A stretch of DNA of 64,000 nt from Streptomyces sp. P3 (GCF_003032475.1 NZ_CP028369.1:3472001-3536000), one strand, 5' to 3'; shown: positions 9,031 through 18,096, numbered from the stretch's first letter. Notes: generated by a model from the sequence alone, not told the origin. Translations and numbers: made by a program.

Positions 9031-10182
9031 ATGTCCCAGACCGACGTCAAGGTCTCGGCCCTGCCGGACGCGCCCGACGCACCCGGAACCGTGCCGCCAC
9101 GGCAATCCCGGGGCAATCGGCTCTACGCTCTGGACGCGCTGCGCGTCATAGCGGCGCTCTCGGTGCTGATATTCCACTTCACCGGCGTGGACGCGGCGAC
9201 CAAGGCGAACTGGGGCGTCAATCCCAAGGCGCTGTTCCCGTCGATCTTCCCGTACACCTCGTACGGCTCCTACGGTGTGCAGTTGTTCTTCATCATCAGC
9301 GGATTCGTCATCTGCCTGTCCGCCTGGAACCGCACTCCCGGCCAGTTCGTGCAGGCGCGGTTCCTGCGGCTCTTCCCGGCGTACTGGTTCTCGGTCGTCG
9401 TAGCCGTCGTCGTCTGGCGGGCGCTGCCCGACGGCGCCCGCAAGGCCCCGAGCGTCAGCGACTCGCTCACCAACCTCACGATGTTCCAGGTGCCGCTCTC
9501 GGCACGCCACCTCGTCGGCGCCTACTGGACGCTGTGGGTGGAGCTGACCTTCTACCTGATCTTCCTGGTCGTGCTCTGGAAGGGGCTCGACTACGTCCGC
9601 GTCTCGGTCTTCTGCTGGCTGTGGCTGCTCGCGAGCGTCCTGGTGCAGGAGGAGAAGTTCCCGCTGCTCGGGATCTTCGCGCAGCCGCTCAACACCGCAC
9701 TGTTCGTGTCCGGCATCGCGATGTACCTGATGTACCGGTTCGGTCCGGACCTCAAGCTGTGGGGGCTGCTGGGCGCGAGCTGGCTGGTGATGCAGAGCGA
9801 CCTCGTCCAGCACGCGGACCATCTGCGTCACGACAAGGGCATGGACCGCTCCCCGTACGTCGCCCTCGCCCTGGTCACGGTCTTCTACCTGCTGGTTCTC
9901 GCCGTCGCGCTGCACAAGCTCGACCGGATCGGCTGGAAGTGGCTGTCCACGGCGGGCGCCCTGGTCTACCCGCTGTACCTGCTCCACGAGGAACTGGGCT
10001 GGGCGATGATCCGCATCCTGTACGGGCACGTCGGGGCGTGGGCCACGCTGGCCATCACCACGGTGTCGCTGATCGTGCTGGCGTGGCTTGTCCACCGGTT
10101 CGTGGAGAAGCCGTCCCAGCGCTGGCTGCGCGACCGCCTGGACAAGGAGTCCCGGAAGCGCGCCGCGGCCGCGGAGGCCTGA
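9031..10182 (+). CDS. Acyltransferase-3 family membrane O-acyltransferase
   Basis: A 383-residue polytopic membrane protein. RLYALDALRVIAALSVLIFH (30-49) holds the family's conserved Arg and the His thought to be catalytic. GVQLFFIISGFVI and RFLRLFPAYW follow, then about nine further hydrophobic helices and a basic cytoplasmic tail. ATG 9031 has GAGGA at 9020-9024; the frame is open upstream but lacks family similarity. Members move acetyl or other acyl groups from acyl-CoA across the membrane onto surface sugars. Next to the glycosyltransferases, O-acylation of the wall polymer is the likely role. It has its own terminator-bounded unit. Confidence 0.87.
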   Translation: MSQTDVKVSALPDAPDAPGTVPPRQSRGNRLYALDALRVIAALSVLIFHFTGVDAATKANWGVNPKALFPSIFPYTSYGSYGVQLFFIISGFVICLSAWNRTPGQFVQARFLRLFPAYWFSVVVAVVVWRALPDGARKAPSVSDSLTNLTMFQVPLSARHLVGAYWTLWVELTFYLIFLVVLWKGLDYVRVSVFCWLWLLASVLVQEEKFPLLGIFAQPLNTALFVSGIAMYLMYRFGPDLKLWGLLGASWLVMQSDLVQHADHLRHDKGMDRSPYVALALVTVFYLLVLAVALHKLDRIGWKWLSTAGALVYPLYLLHEELGWAMIRILYGHVGAWATLAITTVSLIVLAWLVHRFVEKPSQRWLRDRLDKESRKRAAAAEA

Positions 10183-10215
10183 CCCGAGGCCCCGAAAGCC
10201 CCGGCGGGAACAGGA

Positions 10216-10244
10216 AGGGCGGCCGGTTGCACACCGGCCGCCCT
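10216..10244. terminator. Bidirectional terminator between convergent genes
   Basis: A perfect 12-bp stem (10216-10227 / 10233-10244) with a five-base loop, between the acyltransferase and the convergent acetyltransferase. It can serve both strands. Confidence 0.75.
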
Positions 10245-10266
10245 CGGGCTCTGCACGCGTGGAGCC

Positions 10267-10866
10267 TCAGACGCGCTCGGTGAGGACGCCGTCCTTCGCG
10301 TCGTACAGCTCGCCGGTCTGCGGGCACTCCCAGACGTCCGCCTCGCCCGCGCGCTCGACCAGCTTGACGCCGGCCCGGCCGACCCAGCCGACCTGCCGCG
10401 CGGGAACGCCGACGACCAGGCCGAAGTCCGGGACGTCCTTGGTGACGACCGCGCCGGCGGCGATCATGGCCCAGCGGCCGATGGTGATGGGCGCGACGCA
10501 CACGGCGCGAGCCCCGATCGACGCGCCGTCGGCGATCTTCACTCCGACGGCCTCCCAGTCGCCGCCGCGCTTCTGCTTGCCGTCGGGGTCCACGGAGCGG
10601 GGGTTGTGGTCGTTGGTGAGGACCACGGCCGGGCCGATGAAGACACCGTCGCCGAGCTCCGCGGGCTCGTAGACGAGCGCGTAGTTCTGCAGCTTGCAGT
10701 TGTCGCCCATCCGTACACCCGAGCCGACGTACGCGCCCCTGCCGACCACGCAGCCCTCACCGAGGCGCGCGCCCTCGCGGATCTGCGCGAGGTCCCAGAC
10801 ACTGCTGCCGGCGCCGATCTCGGCACGCTCGTCGACCTGCGCGCTCGGCTGGACCCTGTAGTTCAC
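10267..10866 (-). CDS. Hexapeptide-repeat N-acetyltransferase (WbpD/WlbB-like)
   Basis: A 199-residue left-handed beta-helix acyltransferase. Isoleucine-patch hexapeptide repeats run from about residue 10 to 150 (IGAGSSVWD, LGEGCVVGRGAYVGSG, IADGASIGARAVCVAP, IGRWAMIAAGAVVTKDVPDFGLVVGVPARQVGW). The start is GTG at 10866, with GGAAGG eight bases upstream; a longer in-frame reading to 11001 is arginine/proline-rich and runs into the rplU promoter, so it is rejected. In WbpD/WlbB, acetyl-CoA is used to acetylate the 3-amino group of UDP-GlcNAc3NA. With the DegT, Gfo/Idh/MocA and 6-dehydrogenase genes on the other strand it completes that pathway. The C-terminal WECPQTGELYD segment resembles other WlbB-type tails. 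Confidence 0.87.
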   Translation of the reverse strand: MNYRVQPSAQVDERAEIGAGSSVWDLAQIREGARLGEGCVVGRGAYVGSGVRMGDNCKLQNYALVYEPAELGDGVFIGPAVVLTNDHNPRSVDPDGKQKRGGDWEAVGVKIADGASIGARAVCVAPITIGRWAMIAAGAVVTKDVPDFGLVVGVPARQVGWVGRAGVKLVERAGEADVWECPQTGELYDAKDGVLTERV

Positions 10867-11019
10867 TTCTGCTGCCTTCCGGTGTGCGGCTTGGTCCGGC
10901 GAGCATACGGGGCCTGCGGCGGGCTGGCGGGGCGGGGTTGGAGCCCGGCCCGGCACGGGGCGGGCGGCCGTCGTCGCCCGGCGCCGTGGCGATGCGGCCA
11001 TGGGGGAGCCAGGCCCGGT

Positions 11020-11048
11020 TTGACCCCCGAACGGCCGCCCCGTAGCCT
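11020..11048 (+). promoter_or_regulatory. rplU-rpmA-obg promoter
   Basis: TTGACC (11020-11025), 17-base spacer, TAGCCT (11043-11048): a good vegetative HrdB-type promoter. The leader of about 145 bases before rplU contains a hairpin (11133-11139 / 11150-11156), which could regulate the ribosomal protein genes; that part is speculative. The rest of the 335-base gap upstream holds the acetyltransferase start region and nothing else recognisable. Confidence 0.7.
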
Positions 11049-11201
11049 TGACCCTCGGCGTGTCGACTGACGCGCCACATCTCCGTAAACCTCTTCCTCC
11101 CGGGTACCGGTTGCCTCGGTGGTCGGGAGAGGCCGTCCGTGTTCGTTCCCGGACGGCTGGACTGCGGGGATGCCGTCCCAGAGCGAGAGAGTGAGATCCG
11201 C

Positions 11202-11522
11202 GTGTACGCCATCGTGCGCAGCGGTGGTCGCCAGCACAAGGTTGCTGTCGGCGACATCGTTGAGGTTGACAAGATTTCCACTGCCAAGGTTGGCGACACG
11301 GTCGAGCTCTCGACCCTGCTCGTTGTCGACGGCGACGCTGTGACCAGCGACCCGTGGGTGCTGGCCGGCATCAAGGTCCAGGCCGAGGTCGTGGACCACC
11401 ACAAGGGTGTGAAGATCGACATCCTTCGCTACAAGAACAAGACCGGCTACCGCCGTCGTCAGGGCCACCGCCAGCAGTACACGGCGATCAAGGTCACTGA
11501 GATCCCCGCGGCTGCGAAGTAA
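11202..11522 (+). CDS. rplU: 50S ribosomal protein L21
   Basis: A 106-residue L21, normal length. The start is GTG 11202 (Val-Tyr-Ala-Ile-Val), preceded by GAGAGAGTGAG. The family signature lies at the C-terminus: [21 protein letters not shown], which binds 23S rRNA. An upstream GTG at 11139 would add 21 residues not found in L21 and is rejected. It is first in a three-gene unit with rpmA (14 bases on) and obg, the usual bacterial arrangement. Confidence 0.97.
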   Translation: MYAIVRSGGRQHKVAVGDIVEVDKISTAKVGDTVELSTLLVVDGDAVTSDPWVLAGIKVQAEVVDHHKGVKIDILRYKNKTGYRRRQGHRQQYTAIKVTEIPAAAK

Positions 11523-11536
11523 GGGACTGAGGAGAC

Positions 11537-11791
11537 ATGGCACACAAGAAGGGCGCATCGTCCACCCGGAACGGTCGCGACTCCAATGCCCAGCGGCTCG
11601 GCGTGAAGCGCTTCGGCGGTCAGGTCGTCAACGCGGGTGAGATCCTGGTCCGCCAGCGCGGCACGCACTTCCACCCCGGCGCGGGCGTCGGCCGTGGCGG
11701 CGACGACACGCTGTTCGCCCTGGAGGCCGGTTCGGTGCAGTTCGGCACCCACCGTGGCCGCAAGGTCGTGAACATCGTTCCGGTCGCCTGA
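11537..11791 (+). CDS. rpmA: 50S ribosomal protein L27
   Basis: An 84-residue L27. [20 protein letters not shown] is the conserved N-terminal tail that reaches the peptidyl-transferase centre. There is no N-terminal cleavage extension of the Firmicutes type. GAGGAG lies seven bases before the ATG. It is followed by a strong hairpin before obg. Confidence 0.98.
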   Translation: MAHKKGASSTRNGRDSNAQRLGVKRFGGQVVNAGEILVRQRGTHFHPGAGVGRGGDDTLFALEAGSVQFGTHRGRKVVNIVPVA

Positions 11792-11806
11792 TCGGAAGCT
11801 TTCGCG

Positions 11807-11846
11807 AGGCGGACCTCACTTCCCGTGCGGGAAGGCGGGTCCGCCT
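11807..11846 (+). terminator. Hairpin between rpmA and obg
   Basis: A nested stem: outer arms 11807-11815 / 11838-11846 (9 bp), inner arms 11819-11825 / 11828-11834 (7 bp), followed by CTTTCG. It probably ends or attenuates the ribosomal protein mRNA before obg. Confidence 0.7.
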
Positions 11847-11923
11847 TTCGCGTGTTACGCAGTAGACAGATACGTACGTTTCGTTTTGTAGTCGTTTTGT
11901 AGCCAGTGCTGGAGGCACCCACC

Positions 11924-13360
11924 ATGACCACCTTCGTGGACCGCGTCGAACTGCATGTCGCCGCGGGTAACGGGGGCCACGGCTGTGCCTCCGTCCACCG
12001 TGAGAAGTTCAAGCCGCTGGGCGGCCCCGACGGGGGCAACGGCGGGCGCGGCGGCGATGTGATCCTGGTCGTCGACCAGTCGGTCACCACGCTCCTCGAC
12101 TACCACCACAAGCCCCATCGCAGCGCGACCAACGGCAAGCCCGGCGAGGGCGGCAACCGCTCCGGCAAGGACGGCCAGGACCTGATCCTGCCGGTCCCGG
12201 ACGGCACGGTGATCCAGGACAAGGCCGGCAACGTGCTGGCGGACCTGGTCGGCCACGGCACCTCGTACGTCGCCGCCCAGGGCGGCCGCGGCGGCCTCGG
12301 CAACGCGGCGCTGGCCTCGGCCCGCCGCAAGGCCCCCGGCTTCGCGCTGCTCGGCGAGCCCGGCGACCTCCAGGACATCGTCCTGGAGCTGAAGACGGTC
12401 GCGGACGTGGCCCTCGTCGGCTACCCGAGCGCCGGCAAGTCCTCGCTGATCTCGGTGCTGTCCGCCGCCAAGCCGAAGATCGCGGACTACCCGTTCACCA
12501 CGCTCGTCCCGAACCTCGGCGTGGTGACCGCCGGCTCCACCGTCTACACCATCGCCGACGTGCCCGGGCTCATCCCCGGCGCCAGCCAGGGCAAGGGTCT
12601 CGGCCTGGAGTTCCTGCGCCACGTCGAGCGCTGCAGCGTCCTCGTGCACGTGCTGGACACGGCGACCCTGGAGTCCGAGCGCGACCCGGTCTCCGACCTC
12701 GACATCATCGAGGAGGAGCTCAAGCAGTACGGCGGGCTCGGCAACCGGCCGCGGCTGGTCGTGCTGAACAAGATCGACGTACCGGACGGCAAGGACCTCG
12801 CCGAGATGGTCCGCCCGGATCTCGAGGCGCGCGGCTACCGTGTGTTCGAGGTGTCCGCGGTCGCCCACATGGGACTGAAGGAACTGTCGTTCGCCCTCGC
12901 CGAGATGGTGGGCGCGGCGCGTGCCGCCAAGCCCAAGGAGGAGGCCACGCGCATCGTCATCCGGCCCAAGGCCGTGGACGACGCCGGCTTCACCGTCTCG
13001 CTGGAGGAGGACGGCCTGTTCCGCGTCCGCGGCGAGAAGCCCGAACGCTGGGTGCGGCAGACCGACTTCAGCAACGACGAGGCCGTCGGCTACCTCGCCG
13101 ACCGGCTCAACCGCCTCGGTGTGGAGGCCGCGTTGATGAAGGCGGGCGCCCGCGGCGGCGACGGCGTGGCCATCGGCCCCGAGGACAACGCGGTCGTCTT
13201 CGACTGGGAGCCGTCCGTGACGGCCGGCGCCGAGATGCTCGGCCGCCGGGGTGAGGACCACCGCTTCGAGGAGCCGCGTCCCGCGACCCAGCGCCGCCGC
13301 GACAAGCAGGCCGAACGCGACGAGGCGGCCCAGGAGTTCGAGGGCTTCGAGCCGTTCTAG
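11924..13360 (+). CDS. obgE: GTPase Obg/CgtA, 50S assembly and development
   Basis: A 478-residue GTPase with three domains: a glycine-rich OBG fold (residues 1-158), a G domain with [12 protein letters not shown] (P loop), DVPGLIPGA (G3) and NKIDV (G4), and a C-terminal OCT domain (about 345-425) followed by an acidic/basic tail. ATG 11924 has GGAGG nine bases upstream. Obg acts in late 50S assembly and GTP/ppGpp sensing, and in Streptomyces it has been linked to the onset of aerial growth. The linkage to rplU-rpmA is widely conserved. Confidence 0.97.
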   Translation: MTTFVDRVELHVAAGNGGHGCASVHREKFKPLGGPDGGNGGRGGDVILVVDQSVTTLLDYHHKPHRSATNGKPGEGGNRSGKDGQDLILPVPDGTVIQDKAGNVLADLVGHGTSYVAAQGGRGGLGNAALASARRKAPGFALLGEPGDLQDIVLELKTVADVALVGYPSAGKSSLISVLSAAKPKIADYPFTTLVPNLGVVTAGSTVYTIADVPGLIPGASQGKGLGLEFLRHVERCSVLVHVLDTATLESERDPVSDLDIIEEELKQYGGLGNRPRLVVLNKIDVPDGKDLAEMVRPDLEARGYRVFEVSAVAHMGLKELSFALAEMVGAARAAKPKEEATRIVIRPKAVDDAGFTVSLEEDGLFRVRGEKPERWVRQTDFSNDEAVGYLADRLNRLGVEAALMKAGARGGDGVAIGPEDNAVVFDWEPSVTAGAEMLGRRGEDHRFEEPRPATQRRRDKQAERDEAAQEFEGFEPF

Positions 13361-13402
13361 GCGCGGACCGATCCAGGGCTTCGAGCCCGCCCGACCCACG
13401 AA

Positions 13403-13436
13403 GGCCCCGGTGGCGCGCTCTCCCGCCTCCGGGGCC
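13403..13436 (+). terminator. Terminator after obg
   Basis: An 8-bp GC stem (GGCCCCGG 13403-13410, CCGGGGCC 13429-13436) with an 18-base loop, about 40 bases after the obg stop. Moderate support only. Confidence 0.5.
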
Positions 13437-14155
13437 GTGGTGTGCCGCCACATCGGCGCCCGGTCCGCCTCGGCCATGACCCAGGCTGTTCTCAGCGTCC
13501 CCCGGCCGACTCTCCTGCCGTTCGCGGCGCGGGGAATGGTTCTCCCGCTCACATCTTCGCCCTCGCCGCGGCTCCTGTTCGTGCTCTCGCGGGACGAAAT
13601 CCGGTGAAGTCGCGCAGGTGAATTCCGGGAAATGTTCTTCTGACGATCTCTATTTCCGGTGTTTGCGCAACGGCATGATCGGCATATGGAGAACCCGTGC
13701 GGTCCCGCCTCACGGAACGTGAAGATCTCGGTGTTCCGGCAGGGCCGTTCGGACGCCTGCCGGGAGGACGCGGCCCCGCCCGGGCGATCACGGGCGCGGG
13801 TGTGCGGATGATCGGTGATCCGGTCGCCGTGCTGTCCGTCGGCCCGAGCCCGCCCCGGGAGGGCGTGCCGGTGGACCGCGATCACGGCGGCGCGGACACC
13901 CGCCGGGAACCGTTAGAGTCACACTGCCGTCTGCGCCGCTCTCGTCACTCAGGGCAATGCTCGCTCGTTGTGGAGTTACTCACAGGATTTCCTGGGATCA
14001 TCCCGGGAAGGAGCGTCGCCGTATCGCCAATCGTCAGTGACGGAAGGTGAATGCCAGGTTGCGTGCACATTTGCAGCGAACGGCGCTCACCTTGCATCGA
14101 GGTAACCGCAAGTGGGACCATTTTCCCGTCCCTGTCGCCCCAAGGTAGGTCCTCT
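13437..14155. other. Long non-coding gap before the CDP-ribitol synthase
   Basis: About 720 bases without a gene I can support. The open frames across it have no family similarity and poor codon bias. A relatively AT-rich patch at 13618-13690 could hold a promoter. An imperfect 9-bp inverted repeat (13989-13997 / 14001-14009) precedes the next gene. The sequence just upstream of 14156 carries its AAGGTAGG ribosome site. I see no tRNA or known riboswitch fold. Confidence 0.5.
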
Positions 14156-15655
14156 GTGTCTCAGCACATAGCCAAGCCCCGTACCACCGCAGTGATCCTG
14201 GCCGGTGGCACCGGCCAGCGCGTGGGTCTGTCGATTCCCAAGCAGCTGCTGAAGATCGCCGGCAAGGCAGTCATCGAGCACACGCTGGCCACCTTCGAGA
14301 AGGCGGACTCGATCGACGAGATCATCGTGCTGATGGCGCCGGGCTACGTGCCCGACGTCGAGAAGATCGTCTCCAAGGCCGGGTTCAAGAAGGTCCGGGC
14401 GATCCTCGAGGGCGGCTCCACGCGCAACGAGACCACCGAGCGCGCCATCGCCGCCCTGGGCGAGGGCCTGGCCGACGGCGAGGACGTCAACGTCCTCTTC
14501 CACGACGCCGTCCGCCCCCTGCTCTCACAGCGCGTCATCGACGACTGCGTCACCGCGCTGGAGCGCTACCAGGCCGTCGACGTCGCCATCCCGTCCGCGG
14601 ACACCATCATCGTCACGCGCACGCACGGCGAGGACGGCGAGTTCATCACCGAGATCCCGGACCGCTCCCGGCTGCGTCGCGGACAGACCCCGCAGGCGTT
14701 CAAGCTGTCCACCATCCGCCGGGCCTACGAGGTGGCGGCGGGGGACCCCAACTTCCAGGCCACGGACGACTGCACCGTCGTGCTGCGCTACCTGCCGGAC
14801 GTGCCGATCCACGTCGTCGCGGGCGACGAGTACAACATGAAGGTGACGCAGCCCGTCGACGTCTTCATCGCCGACAAGCTCTTCCAGTTGGCCTCCTCGG
14901 CCACTCCGGAGCAGAACGGCGAAGAGGTCTACCGCGAACTGCTCACCGGCAAGACCCTGGTCGTCTTCGGCGGTTCGTACGGCATCGGCAAGGACATCGC
15001 CGAACTCGCCGAGTCCTACGGCGCCAACGTCTACGCCCTCGGCCGCTCCACCACCGGCACCCACGTGGAGAACCCGGAGGAGGTCGACGACGCCCTGTCC
15101 AAGGCCTACAGCGAGACCGGGCGCATCGACCACGTCGTCAACACGGCCGGCGTGCTGCGCATCGGAAAGCTCGCCGAGACCGACAACGCGACCATCGAGG
15201 AAGCGCTGAAGGTCAACTATCTGGCCCCCGTGCAGATCGCCCGTTCGGCTTACAAGTACCTCGCCGAGACGAAGGGCCAGTTGCTGCTCTACACCTCCAG
15301 CAGCTACACCCGCGGGAGGGCCGAGTACAGCCTCTACTCCTCGACCAAGGCCGCCATGGTGAATCTCACCCAGGCACTGTCCGACGAGTGGGCCGGTGAC
15401 GGCATTCGGGTGAACTGCGTGAACCCGGAACGAACCGCCACGCCCATGCGCACCAAGGCCTTCGGCCAGGAGCCGACGGGCTCACTGCTCTCCTCCGAAG
15501 CGGTCGCCCGCACCTCCCTCGACGTGCTGCTTTCCGAGCTCACCGGGCATGTCGTGGACGTCCGTCAGCAGGACCCGACGGCGGCCGCGGGCAAGGCTTC
15601 CGACTTCGAGCAGGCGCTGGCCGAGGTGCTCGATCGCCAGAACGGCGTGGCATAA
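14156..15655 (+). CDS. Bifunctional CDP-ribitol synthase: cytidylyltransferase fused to SDR reductase
   Basis: A 499-residue fusion. Residues 1-235 are an IspD/TarI-type cytidylyltransferase, with the nucleotide-binding LAGGTGQR at 15-22, PKQLL, the FHDAVRPL loop, RRGQTPQAF and the ATDDC segment. Residues about 255-470 are a short-chain dehydrogenase: FGGSYGIGKDIAE as the NADPH-binding motif, NTAGVLRIG, and the YSLYSSTKAA Tyr-x3-Lys active site. The same order occurs in Haemophilus Bcs1/Acs1, which reduce ribulose-5-phosphate and activate it to CDP-ribitol. Start: GTG with AAGGTAGG seven bases upstream. The polymerase-like gene downstream would use CDP-ribitol. A lone IspD is unlikely because of the fused SDR. 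Confidence 0.88.
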   Translation: MSQHIAKPRTTAVILAGGTGQRVGLSIPKQLLKIAGKAVIEHTLATFEKADSIDEIIVLMAPGYVPDVEKIVSKAGFKKVRAILEGGSTRNETTERAIAALGEGLADGEDVNVLFHDAVRPLLSQRVIDDCVTALERYQAVDVAIPSADTIIVTRTHGEDGEFITEIPDRSRLRRGQTPQAFKLSTIRRAYEVAAGDPNFQATDDCTVVLRYLPDVPIHVVAGDEYNMKVTQPVDVFIADKLFQLASSATPEQNGEEVYRELLTGKTLVVFGGSYGIGKDIAELAESYGANVYALGRSTTGTHVENPEEVDDALSKAYSETGRIDHVVNTAGVLRIGKLAETDNATIEEALKVNYLAPVQIARSAYKYLAETKGQLLLYTSSSYTRGRAEYSLYSSTKAAMVNLTQALSDEWAGDGIRVNCVNPERTATPMRTKAFGQEPTGSLLSSEAVARTSLDVLLSELTGHVVDVRQQDPTAAAGKASDFEQALAEVLDRQNGVA

Positions 15656-15681
15656 TCGAGCACAATTAGTCATTGATTTTT

Positions 15682-15726
15682 CAGGCCTCTGTGGATCCCT
15701 GTTTACGGAGAATTCACAGAGGCCTG
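15682..15726. repeat. 12-bp perfect inverted repeat in AT-rich intergenic DNA
   Basis: CAGGCCTCTGTG (15682-15693) and CACAGAGGCCTG (15715-15726) enclose a 21-base loop. It lies 26 bases after the CDP-ribitol synthase stop in unusually AT-rich sequence. The T run precedes the stem rather than following it, so it is not a classic terminator for this strand. An operator or RNA stability element is possible. Confidence 0.6.
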
Positions 15727-15813
15727 TATCCGTAAGACTTCCGAAATCTTCACAAAGGATTTTCCGGACTTTTTGGCACCTCTGACCGGCCCCCTCCCAG
15801 AGCAGGTTTCTCC

Positions 15814-17901
15814 GTGATATCCACTGCTATTCGCGTCGCCCGGGTGGGCAGCGTGGCCGAGCTGGCCGCGGCGCTCCTCATGATGCTGGGCTATCCCGGC
15901 CTCATGGCGTCCGCGCTCGTCCCGAGCGCCCCCGCCTTCGTCGCCGCGGCCGCCGTGACGTACCTGGCGGACCTCTATCTCCACCACAAGGACAGTCGCC
16001 TCATCGGCCTCCTGGTCAAGGTGCGGGCCGGCATGTCCACCCGCTTCCTGGTCCGCGAACTGCTGCTGGTCCTGCTCCTGGCGAGGCTCGGCCTCTCCGA
16101 GGATCCGGTCTTCTACGCGGCGATCGCGTGTTTCACGGTGTTCTTCGGGCTCCAGGCTCCGCACAGCGCGCTGATCGCCCTGATCGACAAGCGCCGTCAG
16201 ATGCCGGTCGTGACCAGGAACGTCGACCTGGCCTCCCGGCTGCGCATCCCGGACGCCCCGCCGCGTTTCCTGCTCGCCGACGCCACCGTGAAGATGCTCC
16301 ACCTCGACCTCGCCGCCGTCGTGGGCCTGCTCGTCGGCGCGGTCACCGACTCGCAGCGCGCGGGCTTCGCCGGCATCGGCGTCACCCTGGTCCTCGGCAT
16401 GCTGTACGTCCTCGTGCTCGTGCCGCACCTGCGGGCGAGGCGGCTCCCGCCGAAGGCCGACAAGGTCCTGGGCACGCTCAGTGCCTGGCTGCGCGAGTAC
16501 CGGCCCGAGACGGTGCTGTACTTCTCCGGCTCCGACGACTCCGCCTACCAGGTCAACATGTGGCTGGAGACCATGGAGCAGATGGAGTCCCGGCCGCTGG
16601 TCATCCTGCGTGAGCGCGTCATCCTGGAGAAGATGGCGCCCACGTCGGTCCCTGTCGTCTGCGTGCCCGGGGGGGTGCACCTGATGAACATGGACCTGTC
16701 CATGGTGCGGGTCGCGTTGTACTGCGCGAACGTCGGCAAGAACATCCATCTGCTGCGCGTGCCGACGATGAAGCACGTCTTCATCGGCCACGGCGACAGC
16801 GACAAGGCCGCCAGCGTCAACCCGTTCAGCAAGGTGTACGACGAGGTGTGGACCGCCGGCCGGGCGGGCCGCGACCGGTACGCCATCGCCGACGTCGGCA
16901 TCCGCGACGAGGACATCGTCGAGGTCGGGCGTCCGCAGCTGGCCCCGATCCGGGCGGTCGCCCCCGAGGGCGACGTCCCCACCGTGCTGTACGCGCCCAC
17001 CTGGGAGGGCTGGGACGACAACCCGGGCAACACCTCGCTGCTGCTGGCCGGCGAGAACATCGTGAAGAAGCTGATCGCGGCCGAGCCCCCGGTCCGCGTG
17101 CTGTACAAGCCGCACCCCTTCACCGGCACCCGCAGCGCCAAGGCGGCCACCGCCCACCGGAGGATCACGGCCCTGATCAAGAAGGCCGCCGCCGAGCGCG
17201 CCGGCAACCCGCGGTTCACCGCGGACCCCGCCGCGCAGGCCGCCGCCAAGGCCGAGCTGACCCGCCTCAAGACCCGGCTGGACGGTCTCGCGCTCGCCTT
17301 CGACGCGCGGGCCGACGAGGCCGTCACGAGCCGCGACGGCATCGTCGACGTCCGCAAGCACGAGGAGGCCGCGCGGCTGCGCGCCGACTGGGACGACGCC
17401 TACTGGCGTTCCTTCCCGTCCTCCGAGCACCGGGTGATCACGGGCGCGGCGCCCCGGCTGTTCGACTGCTTCAACGCCTGTGCGGCGATGGTCTCCGACA
17501 TCTCCAGCGTGGTCTCCGACTTCATCGCGAGCGGCAAGCCGTACGCGGTCACGGACTCCGCGGAGCTGGGGGCCGAGGAGTTCCGGCGGCAGAACACCGC
17601 GGTGCGCGCGGCCGTCATCCTCGGCAACGACGCGGCCGAGCTGGACCAGTTGCTGGACGCGGTGCGCGACCCGGCCGCCGATCCGCTGGCCAAGGACCGC
17701 AAGGAGCTCAAGGAGTACCTGCTCGGGCCCGACGAGCCCACGTCGTTGCAGCAGTTCGACGCCGCCGTCACCCGTCTGGCCCTGAAGGCCGAGGCACGCA
17801 ACGTCAGCCAGCAGTCCCTCGGGGCAGCGGCGGCGGAGGCCTCGGTGGGCGCCGCACCGGACGACGGAGCCGCGCTGCCCAAGGGAGTCGCGACCGCCTG
17901 A
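15814..17901 (+). CDS. TagF/TarL-like polyol-phosphate polymerase with N-terminal membrane domain
   Basis: A 695-residue protein. Residues 1-210 carry about five hydrophobic helices (near 14-56, 80-92, 97-125, 155-178 and 184-207). The rest is a CDP-glycerol/CDP-ribitol glycerophosphotransferase-like GT-B domain. Visible family marks are YFSGSDDSAY, FIGHGDSDK, YAPTWEGW, LYKPHPF, and MVSDISSVVSDFIASGKPYAV, the S-D-x-S-S phosphate-binding region. It probably polymerises ribitol-phosphate from CDP-ribitol made by the gene upstream. GTG start; the upstream AGCAGG is a weak ribosome site. Gram-positive TagF/TarL proteins I know are peripheral, so a multi-helix anchor is unusual. Glycerol versus ribitol cannot be settled here. 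Confidence 0.82.
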   Translation: MISTAIRVARVGSVAELAAALLMMLGYPGLMASALVPSAPAFVAAAAVTYLADLYLHHKDSRLIGLLVKVRAGMSTRFLVRELLLVLLLARLGLSEDPVFYAAIACFTVFFGLQAPHSALIALIDKRRQMPVVTRNVDLASRLRIPDAPPRFLLADATVKMLHLDLAAVVGLLVGAVTDSQRAGFAGIGVTLVLGMLYVLVLVPHLRARRLPPKADKVLGTLSAWLREYRPETVLYFSGSDDSAYQVNMWLETMEQMESRPLVILRERVILEKMAPTSVPVVCVPGGVHLMNMDLSMVRVALYCANVGKNIHLLRVPTMKHVFIGHGDSDKAASVNPFSKVYDEVWTAGRAGRDRYAIADVGIRDEDIVEVGRPQLAPIRAVAPEGDVPTVLYAPTWEGWDDNPGNTSLLLAGENIVKKLIAAEPPVRVLYKPHPFTGTRSAKAATAHRRITALIKKAAAERAGNPRFTADPAAQAAAKAELTRLKTRLDGLALAFDARADEAVTSRDGIVDVRKHEEAARLRADWDDAYWRSFPSSEHRVITGAAPRLFDCFNACAAMVSDISSVVSDFIASGKPYAVTDSAELGAEEFRRQNTAVRAAVILGNDAAELDQLLDAVRDPAADPLAKDRKELKEYLLGPDEPTSLQQFDAAVTRLALKAEARNVSQQSLGAAAAEASVGAAPDDGAALPKGVATA

Positions 17902-17927
17902 GGTCGCACGGCCCGCGGCGCCACCGC

Positions 17928-17987
17928 GATGCATGACGAGCCGGACCCCCGGAGACCACTCTCCGGGGGTCCGGCTCGTCGTGCATC
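17928..17987 (+). terminator. Strong terminator after the polymerase gene
   Basis: A 27-bp stem with one mismatch (17928-17954 / 17961-17987) and a six-base loop, 26 bases after the stop. The central 20 bp are perfect. It separates the polymerase from the following glycosyltransferase. Confidence 0.88.
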
Positions 17988-18096
17988 CTGTGATGTGGAA
18001 CACGTACGGAAGTGCGAGCAACCCGCCCCGTCAGATCGTCGTCTATCCGGTATCCAAAGCAGTCTTGTCGGAACGTTGTGGTGGTGAGAGGGAAAA

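Noticed and set aside
13697..14050. 117-codon open frame in the gap after obg
   Set aside because: No ribosome site, poor codon bias and no recognisable fold; treated as noncoding.
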